Shown here: one piece after another, positions 8,786-18,112 of the stretch
Layout: each line of letters begins with the position of its first letter
How positions within the stretch are numbered: position 1 is the first letter of the stretch
NCBI RefSeq assembly: GCF_013608025.1
Contig: NZ_VDLV01000003.1
Location: 124,001-188,000 of the forward strand
DNA: 64,000 nt
Direction of reading: 5' to 3'
Source of the DNA: Pseudomonas brassicacearum subsp. neoaurantiaca
Lineage (GTDB): Bacteria; Pseudomonadota; Gammaproteobacteria; Pseudomonadales; Pseudomonadaceae
Notes under the pieces: model-generated
What the model saw: the letters and a program-made list of their open reading frames with translations, nothing else
What the model was told of the DNA's origin: nothing
Database searches by the model: none
Program-made: the position numbers and the translations under genes

Positions 8786-9712
8786 TCAGTGCCCAAGGCA
8801 AGCCTCGATGACCTGCCCACGCAACCAGGTGTTGGCGCTGTCCTGATCGGCGGCCAGGCTCCATTGCATGTCCAGGGTAAAACCAGGCAAGCCTTCAGGC
8901 GCGTCGTAGTGATGAAAACCCGCGTCATTGGCGAGCAGTTGCTGGATGCGGCGGGGCAGGGTGAGGATGAAATCGGTACCCGCGATCATCTTCAATGCCG
9001 CACCGTAACTGTTGGCGCGAGCGGCGATCTGGCGTTGCTGCGCCTGCATCGCCAGCCAGCCGTCGATCATGTTGCTGGACGAAGCCCAGGGCGTCGGAAA
9101 AACGTGCCGGCGTTGTAGGAATCTTTCCAGACTCAGCGGCGATTCCAGTGGCGCGGCCCGTTTATCCACGACACAGACCAAGTCGTCGTCCAACAGCGGC
9201 CTGGATTTGAGATCGGCGTGATTGCTATGGAAATTCGGGCCGAAGCAGATCACCAGGTCCAGGCTGCCATTGCGCAGGGCGTCGACGGGAATGTCCGCTT
9301 CGAGCTTCTGCACGTTCACCATCACCGGCAACTCGGCGTGATCCAAGGCCCGAAGCAATCGTGGCAGGATCAGTTGTTCGAAGTATTCAGGCGCGCAAAT
9401 ATCGAAGGTGATTGCCTGGCGCCTTGGATCGAAGGTGGGCGAGCCGGCATGACACTGGTTGATTCGCTGCAGGATGGCGCGCACATGCTCGTACATCCCC
9501 TCGGCTTTATAGGTCGGGCGCATGCCGGTACGGCTGTTGATGAACAGTTCATCTTCGAAGCAGGCGCGCAGTGTCTTCAGGCAATAACTGACGGTCGACT
9601 GACTGACACACAATGCTTCGGATACAGCGGTGACGCTGCCTTGTTCATACACGGCGCTAAACACCATGAGATCCTGCATGTCGAGCTTTCTGAGGGCGTT
9701 ACTGTTCAGCAT
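8786..9712 (-). CDS. LysR-family transcriptional regulator
   Basis: 308 residues from the ATG that gives MLNSNALRKLDMQDL; a longer open frame extends 44 codons upstream but would place unusual sequence before the DNA-binding domain. The helix-turn-helix is FSAVYEQGSVTAVSEALCVSQSTVSYCLKTLR, followed by the effector-binding domain (about 95-300). It is divergent, across a 449-base gap, from the glutamine-synthetase-like gene, which is a plausible target. Confidence 0.88.
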   Translation of the reverse strand: MLNSNALRKLDMQDLMVFSAVYEQGSVTAVSEALCVSQSTVSYCLKTLRACFEDELFINSRTGMRPTYKAEGMYEHVRAILQRINQCHAGSPTFDPRRQAITFDICAPEYFEQLILPRLLRALDHAELPVMVNVQKLEADIPVDALRNGSLDLVICFGPNFHSNHADLKSRPLLDDDLVCVVDKRAAPLESPLSLERFLQRRHVFPTPWASSSNMIDGWLAMQAQQRQIAARANSYGAALKMIAGTDFILTLPRRIQQLLANDAGFHHYDAPEGLPGFTLDMQWSLAADQDSANTWLRGQVIEACLGH

Positions 9713-10161
9713 CCGTTCTGTCTCGCTGTGTCCTTGCGCGGATCTTGCGCAAACCAGGCGGATGATCCTAGCGGAACGAGAGGCCGAGGAGAATGTTGTC
9801 CACAGTGTGGTTCGTTTGCTTATGTTTAGTTCGTTCTGATCCAAGCTCCATCAAATCCAGGTTTAATGATCCGTGAAGGCCGTGGGACGCTTGCTGGGTC
9901 CAGTCCCTGTGATGCGCTCATGAACGGTTGGCCCCTGGTGCTCCGATACCTTTCATCCGCCGCGGTCGATCCGCTCGGCAGGTCTTCGCCCGTCATGCCT
10001 GCGTCCCTCAGTGCGCTGCCGTCCGAGCTGGCCTTCTGGGCCTTGTGGCACTGTCGCCACGCGCGTCCTCCGGACTCCCGTATTTCCTGTTGATCAAATA
10101 CCGTGTTCGTCGCCGGCGAGCACAGACCGACGGCGCCTGGTCGCCCGTCCGACATGGAAAT
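9713..10161. other. Long divergent intergenic region
   Basis: 449 bases between a LysR gene and the glutamine-synthetase-like gene. Open frames cross it on both strands, but none has a ribosome site or a recognisable protein. It probably holds both promoters; no clear operator was identified. Confidence 0.4.
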
Positions 10162-11556
10162 ATGAGCTTTCTTATGAGCCTTGCAAAAAATGCTTTCGCG
10201 CCCGTGCAACACGCCCAGGCGTTTCTCGATCAGAACCCTGATATCGAGCTCTTCGAGCTGTTTATCCTTGATAACAATGGCGTACCACGGGGCAAGTTAT
10301 TGCATCGGGACGAACTGCTGGCGGTCTACGAAAACGGTCGACCGCTGCCCAGCACCATGCTCGGGCTGACCCTCAATGGCGACGACGTCGAAAACTCCGG
10401 GTTGGTGTGGGATGTCGGCGACATCGATTGCCGCGCCTACCCCCTCAGCGGCAGCTTGCAGCGCATGCCGTGGCGGTTGATTCCCACCGCGGCCGTGCAG
10501 GTCGGCATGCATCCCGAGGAAGGCATGCCTGCGGCGGTCGCCGACCCGCGCCTTCTGCTCAGTCGGGTGATCGACGCCTTGCAGGCCGACGGTTATTACC
10601 CGGTGATGGCGGCGGAGCTGGAGTTTTATCTGTTGGATGCCCAGCGCGACAGCCAGGGCCGGCCGCAACCGGCGCGCGACGCGGACGGCGGCAGACCGCG
10701 GACCACGCAAGTCTATGGTTTGCGCGAGCTGGAACAGATCGAGCCATTCCTGGCCGACCTTTATGCCGCCTGCAAGCAGCAAGGCATTCCGGCCCGAACC
10801 GCTATTTCGGAATACGCACCGGGGCAGGTCGAAATCACACTTGAACACCGCACCGATGCCTTGCAAGCCATGGATGAGGCGGTGCGCTACAAGCGCCTGG
10901 TCAAGGGCGTGGCGCATAAACACGGCATGGCGGCGTGTTTCATGGCCAAACCGTTCGCGCATCTGGCGGGCTCCGGCATGCACATGCACGTCAGCCTGGC
11001 GGACCGGGATGGGAACAACCTGTTTGCCAGCGAAGCCGCCGAAGGTACGCCGCTGTTGCGTCATGCGGTTGGGGGAATGCTCGATACCCTGCTGGATTCG
11101 CTCTTGATGTTCTGCCCGAACGCCAACTCCTATCGTCGATTCCAGAGCAACAGCTATGCGCCGCTGGCACCGACCTGGGGCGTCGACAATCGCACCGTCA
11201 GCTTGAGGGTGCCTGGCGGCCCGGCATTCTCGCGACACATCGAGCACCGCGTCTGCGGCGCCGATGCCAACCCGTATCTGGCCGCCGCCGCGATATTGGC
11301 CGGGATTCACCGCGGCATACGCCAACAGCGTGATCCCGGCGCGCCAATCGAAGGCAATGGTTACGCCCAGGCGACCGAGTTGCTGCCCACCGATTGGCTT
11401 ACAGCCTTGAGTGCGCTTGAGACCTCGGCCTGGGCACGAGAAGCGTTTGGCGGCGAATTTCTCGGTGTCTATCTGGCGGTCAAACGCGCCGAATATCGTC
11501 AATTCATGGGAGAAGTAGGCGAACAGGACTGGCGTTGGTATTTGCACCAAGCCTGA
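10162..11556 (+). CDS. Glutamine synthetase family protein (gamma-glutamylpolyamine synthetase-like)
   Basis: 464 residues from ATG 10162; the open frame upstream of it is not protein-like. It has the two-domain glutamine synthetase fold: an N-terminal beta-grasp (about 20-110) and the catalytic domain with AAELEFYLLD, EYAPGQVEITLEHR, the ATP-site GSGMHMHVSLADRDG and the Arg-containing NRTVSLRVPGG. It lacks the adenylylation-type C-terminus of GlnA and fits the PuuA/SpuI group that glutamylates polyamines or other amines. No other polyamine-catabolic gene adjoins it, so the amine substrate is open. A LysR regulator is divergently placed upstream. Confidence 0.8.
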   Translation: MSFLMSLAKNAFAPVQHAQAFLDQNPDIELFELFILDNNGVPRGKLLHRDELLAVYENGRPLPSTMLGLTLNGDDVENSGLVWDVGDIDCRAYPLSGSLQRMPWRLIPTAAVQVGMHPEEGMPAAVADPRLLLSRVIDALQADGYYPVMAAELEFYLLDAQRDSQGRPQPARDADGGRPRTTQVYGLRELEQIEPFLADLYAACKQQGIPARTAISEYAPGQVEITLEHRTDALQAMDEAVRYKRLVKGVAHKHGMAACFMAKPFAHLAGSGMHMHVSLADRDGNNLFASEAAEGTPLLRHAVGGMLDTLLDSLLMFCPNANSYRRFQSNSYAPLAPTWGVDNRTVSLRVPGGPAFSRHIEHRVCGADANPYLAAAAILAGIHRGIRQQRDPGAPIEGNGYAQATELLPTDWLTALSALETSAWAREAFGGEFLGVYLAVKRAEYRQFMGEVGEQDWRWYLHQA

Positions 11557-11564
11557 CGTCGGCT

Positions 11565-11608
11565 GTGAAAAAGTTCCTTAAATAATTATTTACTGGCAAC
11601 TTTTTCAC
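11565..11608. repeat. 11-bp perfect inverted repeat before eptA
   Basis: GTGAAAAAGTT (11565-11575) and its exact reverse complement (11598-11608) flank a 22-base AT-rich spacer. It may act as the terminator of the ligase gene or as a regulatory site for eptA 112 bases downstream. There is no strong T run on either side, so the role is open. Confidence 0.55.
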
Positions 11609-11720
11609 GAAAAATTGATGGTGGGCTGCCTAAAGTTTGTGTTGCCGTAGGGAATGAAATTTTCCCATTTGCCTGCGGCACTTTCTTTTAAAGAGCAACT
11701 TCAGGAAGCCCCCAACCATC

Positions 11721-13370
11721 ATGCTGACTATTAAAGCCGTGCGCCCCGAGTGGGTGACGCTGGTCGCCAGTGCCTTTTTGTTAGTGGGCTTCAACTTTAT
11801 TCTCTGGCAGCACCTGCTTGTGATCACTGCGTCGGATGGTCGCGGCCTGCTGCTGTGCCTGGCGTTTGGGGTGATCGTATTCTGCGCGTTCAACCTGGTG
11901 TTGACGTTGCTGGCGTTTCGTCCAGTGCTCAAGCCGTTGTTGATGGCGTTGTTCATGATCAGCGCGGGTGTGGCGTATTTCATGGCCCAATACGGCGTGT
12001 TGATTGATGCCGGCATGTTGCGGAATTTCGCCGAAACCAATGCCACGGAAGTTCGCGATCTGTTGTCGTTGAAGTTGTTCGTCTACATCGGCTTGTTAGG
12101 CGCATTACCCTCTTGGTTATTGTTCAAGACGCCCATCAATTATCGCCGCTGGCCCAAGGAGTTATTGAGCAAGTTGCTGGTCGGCGTGGCCTCGGCTGCG
12201 GTGCTCGGTGCGGTGGCCCTGATCAATTATCAAGGGCTGTCTTCGTTGTTTCGCAACCACCATGAGTTGCGCTTGATGGTCGTGCCAAGTAATTACATCG
12301 GGGCGTCGGTCGGCTATTTGCGCGAGCAGGTCGCGTCGGCCAAGCAGCCGTTCGTCACGTTGGGCGAGGATGCAAGTCGCAACCCGGCCTGGCAAACCCA
12401 TGCCCGAAAATCTCTCACTGTCCTAGTGGTAGGCGAAAGTGCTCGCGCCGAAAATTTCGGCATTCTTGGCTACAACCGTGATACCACGCCGCAGTTGGAC
12501 AAGGAGGCCGGCCTGATCGCTTTTACCAACGTGCATTCCTGCGGCACCGAGACGGCCGTGTCAGTGCCGTGCATGTTCTCCAACATGGGCCGCAAGAACT
12601 ACGACGCGAGCAAGGCCAAGAATGAAGAGGGTTTGCTGGACGTGCTCAAGCGCGCCGGGCTGGAAGTGATCTGGCGGGACAATCAGTCCGGCTGCAAAGG
12701 CACCTGCGATCGGGTCACGTTGCAGGACGTCAGCAACCTCAAGGATCCGGCCTTGTGCGCCAACAGTGAGTGCCGCGACGAAATCCTGCTCCAGGGCTTG
12801 CAACATTTCATCGACACCCTCGACAAGGACACCGTGCTGGTCCTGCACCAGATGGGTAGCCATGGGCCGGAATACTTCAAGCGCTACCCGAAGGAATACG
12901 AGCATTTCACCCCGGTGTGCGAAAGCAATGCGCTGAACAATTGCAGCCGCGAGAGCATCGTCAACGGCTACGACAACACGCTGGTGTACACCGATCACGT
13001 GCTGTCGATGTTGATCGATTTGTTGCGAGCCAATCAGGACAAGGTCGACACCGCCATGCTGTATCTGTCGGATCACGGCGAGTCCTTGGGTGAATACAAC
13101 TTGTTCCTCCATGGCACGCCCTACATGCTGGCCCCTGAGCAACAGAAGCATGTGGCGATGCTGGCCTGGTTTTCCGACAGTTATCAGAAGTCCTTCTCGG
13201 TCGACACGCATTGCCTGCAAATGAGTCGGGACAAACCCTTGAGCCAGGACAACCTGTTTCATTCGATGCTCGGGCTGCTGGAAGTCAACAGCAAGGTCTA
13301 CAACCAGGACCTGGACATGTTCGCCAGTTGCCGCAGCGCAGTGATCGATGGGGTGTTGGCCAGGGAATAG
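11721..13370 (+). CDS. eptA: Lipid A phosphoethanolamine transferase
   Basis: 549 residues. Five membrane helices occupy about 10-175, followed by a periplasmic alkaline-phosphatase-like sulfatase domain. The nucleophile is Thr276 in HSCGTETAVSVPCMFS; metal ligands are Glu239 (VGES) and the Asp-His pair of YLSDHGESLGE. Paired cysteines typical of EptA/MCR proteins are present (CKGTC, CANSEC). The enzyme adds phosphoethanolamine to lipid A, lowering its charge and reducing binding of cationic peptides and polymyxins. No two-component regulator genes flank it. lpxO, another lipid A modifier, is in the same window. Confidence 0.93.
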   Translation: MLTIKAVRPEWVTLVASAFLLVGFNFILWQHLLVITASDGRGLLLCLAFGVIVFCAFNLVLTLLAFRPVLKPLLMALFMISAGVAYFMAQYGVLIDAGMLRNFAETNATEVRDLLSLKLFVYIGLLGALPSWLLFKTPINYRRWPKELLSKLLVGVASAAVLGAVALINYQGLSSLFRNHHELRLMVVPSNYIGASVGYLREQVASAKQPFVTLGEDASRNPAWQTHARKSLTVLVVGESARAENFGILGYNRDTTPQLDKEAGLIAFTNVHSCGTETAVSVPCMFSNMGRKNYDASKAKNEEGLLDVLKRAGLEVIWRDNQSGCKGTCDRVTLQDVSNLKDPALCANSECRDEILLQGLQHFIDTLDKDTVLVLHQMGSHGPEYFKRYPKEYEHFTPVCESNALNNCSRESIVNGYDNTLVYTDHVLSMLIDLLRANQDKVDTAMLYLSDHGESLGEYNLFLHGTPYMLAPEQQKHVAMLAWFSDSYQKSFSVDTHCLQMSRDKPLSQDNLFHSMLGLLEVNSKVYNQDLDMFASCRSAVIDGVLARE

Positions 13371-13433
13371 TCGTCCTACACCTTTTTTTCACGTAGCCCT
13401 GTTTAACCTGTCGTTCAACCTTTTCCGTGAGCC

Positions 13434-14081
13434 GTGAGTATGCCCGGGCAATCCCCCTCCACCGTCGAGCTTGAGTTCGCCAGGCAGCATGACCAGGAGC
13501 ACGCGCAAATCTGCTGTCAACCGACACCTCGGCGGCTGCGGCTGACCTTCTGGCGTGACGAGCAATTGGTACGCAACGCCCTGAAAGTCGCGGGTGAGCC
13601 TGGGCTGGTGCTGGATGTCGCGTGTGGGGCGGGGCGGTTCTGGCCAGTGCTGGGCGAACATGCCAACCGGGTGATCCTGGCGGCGGACCCGTCGCCGGAT
13701 ACGCTCGATCATGCCCGCAGCCACCATGGCGGTGCGTTGCTCAAGCGGGTCAAGACCTTTCCCAGCTCGGCGTTTACCCTCGGGTTGTCGGCGAACGCGG
13801 TGGACTGCATTTTTTGTCTGCAATTGTTTATGCACATCCAGGCCAGCGAACATCGCCTGGCTTTGCTGCGGGAATTCCACCGGGTCAGCCGGGACACGGT
13901 GATCGTGTCAGTCCAGATCGAGGGGCGTCTCAAGCTCGGCCATGCTTCGCAACGAAACCTGGCCGACAAGGCCTGCGTCGAAGCCGAATTTCTCGCGGCC
14001 GGTTTCAGCGTGGTGTGGCATCAGGATTTCCTGCCTGGCCTGGCATTTAAACGGGTGTATGTATTACGTAAGACCGGATAA
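13434..14081 (+). CDS. Class I SAM-dependent methyltransferase
   Basis: 215 residues, starting at GTG 13434 or ATG 13440 two codons later; neither has a strong ribosome site. The SAM-binding motif I is LVLDVACGAGRFWPVLGE near residues 58-75, followed by the acidic AADPS loop and NAVDCIFCLQLFMHI (motif II). It is a Methyltransf_11-like small-molecule methyltransferase; the target is unknown. It lies between eptA and rnd without an obvious functional link. Confidence 0.85.
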   Translation: MSMPGQSPSTVELEFARQHDQEHAQICCQPTPRRLRLTFWRDEQLVRNALKVAGEPGLVLDVACGAGRFWPVLGEHANRVILAADPSPDTLDHARSHHGGALLKRVKTFPSSAFTLGLSANAVDCIFCLQLFMHIQASEHRLALLREFHRVSRDTVIVSVQIEGRLKLGHASQRNLADKACVEAEFLAAGFSVVWHQDFLPGLAFKRVYVLRKTG

Positions 14082-14202
14082 CGGCGGATGTAGGACTATT
14101 CTTACGTGCGCGCAGGCGATTTCTCTAAAGCTCTTGCTCCGTAGATGCTCGCAATCGCCGACGGCGATATATACTGCGCGCCATTCTTCAAGGGAGAGCC
14201 GT

Positions 14203-15336
14203 GTGGCCATCGATATTCATTGGATTCGCGACAACGATAGCCTCGGTCGGTTTTGCGCCGAATGGCAACAGTTGCCGTTCGTCGCCCTCGACACCGAATT
14301 CATGCGGGTCGACACCTTTTATCCCATTGCCGGCCTGCTGCAGATCGGTGATGGCAAAAGCGCGTACCTGATCGACCCCTTGACCATCGACGATTGGAAA
14401 CCCTTGGCCGCGCTGCTGGAAAACCCGGCGGTGCTCAAGGTCTTGCACGCCTGCAGCGAAGACCTTGAAGTCTTGCTGCGCCTGACCGGCAGTCTGCCTG
14501 CGCCGTTGTTCGACACGCAATTGGCCGCCGCCTACCTGAACCTGGGTTTCTCCATGGGGTATTCGCGGTTGGTGCAGGAAGTGCTGGGCATCGAATTGCC
14601 CAAGGGCGAGACCCGTTCCGACTGGTTGCAACGACCCTTGTCCGAAACCCAGATCAGCTATGCCGCCGAGGACGCAGTGCATCTTGCGGAAGTTTTCGTA
14701 CAGCTGCGGCCGAAGCTGTCCGACGAAAAATACAGCTGGGTCCTGCAGGATGGCGCCGAACTGGTGGCCAACCTGCGCCGCGAGATCGACCCGTACGAGG
14801 TGTACCGCGAGGCCAAACTGGCTTGGAAACTGTCCCGGGCGCAATTGGCCGTACTGCGCGAACTGTGCGCCTGGCGCGAGCGCGAGGCGCGGGCCCGTGA
14901 CCTGCCGCGCAACCGCATCATTCGCGAGCATTCGCTATGGCCCCTGGCCCGCACGCAGCCGGATAACCTCGGTGCGCTTGCGAAGATCGAAGACATGCAC
15001 CCGCGTACCGTGCGCCAGGACGGTGAGTTCCTGCTCGACCTGATCAAGCGCGCGGGCAGTCTGCCACCTGAACAATGGCCGCCCGCAGTGCCAGAACCGC
15101 TGCCGATCGAGGCCTCGGCGCTGCTCAAGCAGCTCAAGGCGCTTGGGCAGGCTGAAGCCGAGCGGCTGGGCATTGCCCCGGAACTGATGCTACGCAAGAA
15201 AACCCTCGAAGCCCTGATCAAGAGCGGCTTTCCCGAGGGGCCTTACCAATTGCCCGATTCGCTGCGTGGCTGGCGCCGCGAGTTGATGGGCCAGGCATTG
15301 CTCGACAGCCTGGCCACCGCCGGAGAACAGCCTTGA
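14203..15336 (+). CDS. rnd: Ribonuclease D
   Basis: 377 residues from GTG 14203, which has AGGGAGAG just upstream; the open frame continues far upstream but that part overlaps the methyltransferase frame. RNase D trims the 3' ends of tRNA precursors. The DEDD exonuclease motifs are visible: [16 protein letters not shown] (D30, E32), [12 protein letters not shown], and YAAEDAVHL (DEDDy type). One or two HRDC domains follow, containing [20 protein letters not shown]. It overlaps the next gene by four bases (TTGA), so the two are translationally coupled. Confidence 0.95.
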   Translation: MAIDIHWIRDNDSLGRFCAEWQQLPFVALDTEFMRVDTFYPIAGLLQIGDGKSAYLIDPLTIDDWKPLAALLENPAVLKVLHACSEDLEVLLRLTGSLPAPLFDTQLAAAYLNLGFSMGYSRLVQEVLGIELPKGETRSDWLQRPLSETQISYAAEDAVHLAEVFVQLRPKLSDEKYSWVLQDGAELVANLRREIDPYEVYREAKLAWKLSRAQLAVLRELCAWREREARARDLPRNRIIREHSLWPLARTQPDNLGALAKIEDMHPRTVRQDGEFLLDLIKRAGSLPPEQWPPAVPEPLPIEASALLKQLKALGQAEAERLGIAPELMLRKKTLEALIKSGFPEGPYQLPDSLRGWRRELMGQALLDSLATAGEQP

Positions 15337-15626
15337 AACGTATTTGCTCCATCTACCGCAGCTCGAAGAAAAACGAAATGTACCTCTACGTGCTCAAAAG
15401 CGAGGCATTGGCCCGGGTGCCCGAGCCGTTGATGGCCGCGTTCGGCAAGGCCATCCATGCCTTCGACCTGGTATTGAGCCCGGAGCGGCAGCTGTCCCGG
15501 GAGGACATCAACAAGGTGCTGGAAAATCTCGACACCCAGGGCTATCACTTGCAGATGCCACCGGCTGAAGACGAATACATCGAGCATCTGCCCGAAGAGT
15601 TGCTGCGACGCAACGATCCGGTCTGA
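15333..15626 (+). CDS. YcgL-domain protein
   Basis: 97 residues starting at TTG, whose last two bases form the rnd stop (TTGA overlap). The sequence [19 protein letters not shown] and the ending IEHLPEEL are typical of the YcgL family, small proteins of unknown function that are widespread in gammaproteobacteria. Pairing with rnd is conserved in Pseudomonas, which hints at an RNA-linked role, though this is inference. Confidence 0.9.
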   Translation: MKRICSIYRSSKKNEMYLYVLKSEALARVPEPLMAAFGKAIHAFDLVLSPERQLSREDINKVLENLDTQGYHLQMPPAEDEYIEHLPEELLRRNDPV

Positions 15627-15745
15627 TACTTCGAGGCGCCCGTCCTGGGACCTCTTGAATATTGAAATGATTATTGGCGATGGGCCGCATGGATGGAGCA
15701 ACACTCTGTCAGCGGCCGTCTGCACTGTTTGGAAAGGTTTGATTC

Positions 15746-16678
15746 ATGCGCGTTCTGATTGCCGAACACGACCACGCGGTCTATGCCCAGCTACTGCGTC
15801 AGGCTGCTCCCGACCTCGAAGTGCTGACCAGCGGCGATTCCGCCGAGCTGTCGCGGCTGGCGACTGATTGCCCGGTCTGGCTCGGCCAGCCTGACCTGTT
15901 GGCTACCCTGTTGCGTCAAGGTCATCGCCCCCGTTGGTTGCAATCGACCTGGGCGGGCATCACGCCGCTGTTGGCCGAAGGCCTGACGCGCGATTATCGC
16001 CTGACCCGCGCGGTCGGCATTTTCGGCCAGGTGATGGCCGAATATGTGCTCACCTACATGCTGGGGCATGAACGTGAAGTCCTGGCGCGGTTGGTCAGCC
16101 AGGTGGAGCGCAAATGGGACAACCGCCAGGGGCAAAGCCTGGCAGGGCGCAAGGTATTGATCGTCGGGACGGGCGATATCGGCCAGCGGGTGGCGCAGTT
16201 CCTGGTGCCGTTTGGCGTGCAGTTGTACGGCATCGCCAGCGAGGCCCGTGAGTTGGCGCCGTTTATCGAGGTTGGCGCGATGAAGGATTTGCCGCGCCTG
16301 GTGGGCGAAGCGGACTACGTGATCAACCTGCTGCCGAACACGCCCGATACCCATGACATCTACGACGCGGCGCTGTTCAAGCAGTTCAAGCCCAGCGGGT
16401 TGTTCATCAACGTCGGTCGTGGCGTGGCGGTTGTGGACGCGGATCTGGTGCAAGCCTTGAAGGAAGGACACCTGGCCGGTGCGGTGATCGACGTGTGTCG
16501 CCAGGAGCCGTTGCCGCAGCGTCATCCGTTCTGGACGGCCTGGGGCCTGCTGTTGACTGGCCACAGCTCGGCACCGACCTCGCCGCCGATGATGGTGCAG
16601 CTGTTCCTGGAAAACCTGCGCGCCTACCAGGCTGGGGAAGCGCTGCGCGGGGAAGTGGATTTCAGTCGGGGTTACTGA
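15746..16678 (+). CDS. D-2-hydroxyacid dehydrogenase family protein
   Basis: 310 residues. The NAD-binding Rossmann motif VLIVGTGDIGQRVAQFL lies near 133-149. Catalytic residues of the family are placed as expected: Arg in INVGRGVAVVDADLV, Glu in QEPLPQRHPFW and His in LTGHSSAP. It fits the GhrA/short NAD(P)H-dependent hydroxypyruvate-glyoxylate reductase-like branch; the in vivo substrate is not fixed by sequence. AAAGG precedes the ATG. It follows ycgL, as in other Pseudomonas. Confidence 0.88.
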   Translation: MRVLIAEHDHAVYAQLLRQAAPDLEVLTSGDSAELSRLATDCPVWLGQPDLLATLLRQGHRPRWLQSTWAGITPLLAEGLTRDYRLTRAVGIFGQVMAEYVLTYMLGHEREVLARLVSQVERKWDNRQGQSLAGRKVLIVGTGDIGQRVAQFLVPFGVQLYGIASEARELAPFIEVGAMKDLPRLVGEADYVINLLPNTPDTHDIYDAALFKQFKPSGLFINVGRGVAVVDADLVQALKEGHLAGAVIDVCRQEPLPQRHPFWTAWGLLLTGHSSAPTSPPMMVQLFLENLRAYQAGEALRGEVDFSRGY

Positions 16679-16710
16679 AGCCCAACTTTACTCAAAGTGT
16701 GCGAGCCACC

Positions 16711-16838
16711 GTGGCGAGGGAGCTTGCTCCCGCTGGGCTGCGAAGCGGCCCCAAAACCATTCAGCAAAATGCATCAGGCAACGGCTGAAAGTTTTTACGA
16801 CTGCTGCGCAGCCGAGCGGGAGCAAGCTCCCTCGCCAC
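16711..16838. repeat. REPIN, family A
   Basis: Two family A REP copies in inverted orientation: GTGGCGAGGGAGCTTGCTC... at the left and its complement at the right, around a variable middle. Confidence 0.88.
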
Positions 16839-16878
16839 GGGTTCGGTTTCACACTTGAGTAGACACCGTGGTTCTGCT

Positions 16879-17472
16879 TTAAAGAGTGAAATCACCCTCG
16901 GCCACCAACTCGCTCAACGGCCGGCGCGGACTTGGGACTTCGCGGGCCTGGAGGTAGTCGGCCAAGGTGGACTTATCCCCCAGCTTGCCGATCGCCACGG
17001 CGGCGTGCAGGGCGTAGCCGTCCGGGATCTTCAATTCCTTGCGGGTCAGCTCCTGGTCGAAGCCGGCCATGCCGTGGGTATGCCAGCCGCTGAGGCTCGC
17101 TTGCAACGCCAGGTGGCCCCAGGCTGCGCCTGTGTCGAAGGTGTGGCACTGGGCCGGGGTTTCTTCCGTGGCGCCGGGCACCGCGAAGGTGGTTTTCGAG
17201 GCGATGATCACCAGCGCCGAGGCGTGTTGGGCCCAGCCACGGTTGAATTCGTTGAGCAGGCCCAGGTAGCGCTCCCAGTTCGGCGTGTCGCGACGGGCAT
17301 ACAGAAAACGCCACGGCTGTGAGTTGTACGCCGAAGGGGCCCAGCGCGCGGCTTCGAAAAAGCTCAGCAGGGTTTCTTCGGCAATGGTCTCGCCCGTGAA
17401 GGCGCGCGGCGACCAGCGCTCGATGAATTGAGGATGGATGGTGTAATCGGCGATGCGGGAATTGGCGCTCAT
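16879..17472 (-). CDS. Nitroreductase family protein
   Basis: 197 residues from the ATG giving MSANSRIADYTIHP. FMN-binding features are ERWSPRAFTGE near the N-terminus, RWAPSAYNSQPWRFLYARR at about 45-63, and the second flavin segment GAAWGHLALQASLSGWHTHGM. The family reduces nitro compounds, quinones or other electrophiles with NAD(P)H; the natural substrate is unknown. It is a single gene, divergent from the YcgN-type protein gene. Confidence 0.9.
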   Translation of the reverse strand: MSANSRIADYTIHPQFIERWSPRAFTGETIAEETLLSFFEAARWAPSAYNSQPWRFLYARRDTPNWERYLGLLNEFNRGWAQHASALVIIASKTTFAVPGATEETPAQCHTFDTGAAWGHLALQASLSGWHTHGMAGFDQELTRKELKIPDGYALHAAVAIGKLGDKSTLADYLQAREVPSPRRPLSELVAEGDFTL

Positions 17473-17631
17473 GGGCTCACCTGGGCTGGGTTCGGAAACG
17501 TGATCAAGCAACCTACGTCCCGGCGTCCGGCCTGACAAGCCCCTTCTACCGACAGTCGCCAATGCTTGGCCTCGGGAGGTCGCGGCACTAGACTGTCGGC
17601 CTTTTCACCACATGATGTTGATGCTTGAGCC

Positions 17632-18081
17632 ATGGCCGCCAAAGTCGAACCGTTCTGGATACGCAAAACCCTCGATCAGCTCGATCCACAAGAGTGGGAA
17701 TCGCTGTGCGACGGCTGCGGCCTGTGCTGCCTGCAAAAGCTTGAGGATGAAGACGACAACACCGTCTATTACACGCGTATCGCCTGCAAACTGCTGGACC
17801 TGAAAACCTGCCAGTGCACCGACTACGCCCATCGCCGCGACTTCGTTCCCGACTGCATTCAGCTCACGCCGGGCAAGGCCGATCAGTTCAAATGGCTGCC
17901 GCCGACCTGCGGTTATCGCCTGGTCAGCGAGGGCAAGGACCTGCCGCTGTGGCACCACCTGGTCTGCGGTGATCGCGACGCCGTGCACCACGAACGCATT
18001 TCCCAATCCGGGCGCATGCTGGCCGAAGGCAGCGTGGCCGAAGAAGACTGGGAAGACCACCTGATCTTTCGCGCGGGCTGA
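17632..18081 (+). CDS. YcgN family cysteine-cluster protein (UPF0260)
   Basis: 149 residues. It has the family signature [10 protein letters not shown] near residues 26-35, followed by further cysteines ([31 protein letters not shown]), suggesting a bound metal or iron-sulfur cluster. Its function is unknown. It is followed after 31 bases by the M61-like protein on the same strand. Confidence 0.9.
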   Translation: MAAKVEPFWIRKTLDQLDPQEWESLCDGCGLCCLQKLEDEDDNTVYYTRIACKLLDLKTCQCTDYAHRRDFVPDCIQLTPGKADQFKWLPPTCGYRLVSEGKDLPLWHHLVCGDRDAVHHERISQSGRMLAEGSVAEEDWEDHLIFRAG

Positions 18082-18112
18082 ACACAAGGCATCGCATCAC
18101 CAGGGAGCGCCC

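Noticed and set aside
9928..10161. Upstream extension of the glutamine-synthetase-like frame
   Set aside because: The extra 78 codons are Arg/Ala-rich without family similarity; ATG 10162 matches the usual start.
13942..14202. Upstream extension of the RNase D frame
   Set aside because: It overlaps the methyltransferase gene, and GTG 14203 has a strong ribosome site and gives the family-typical N-terminus.
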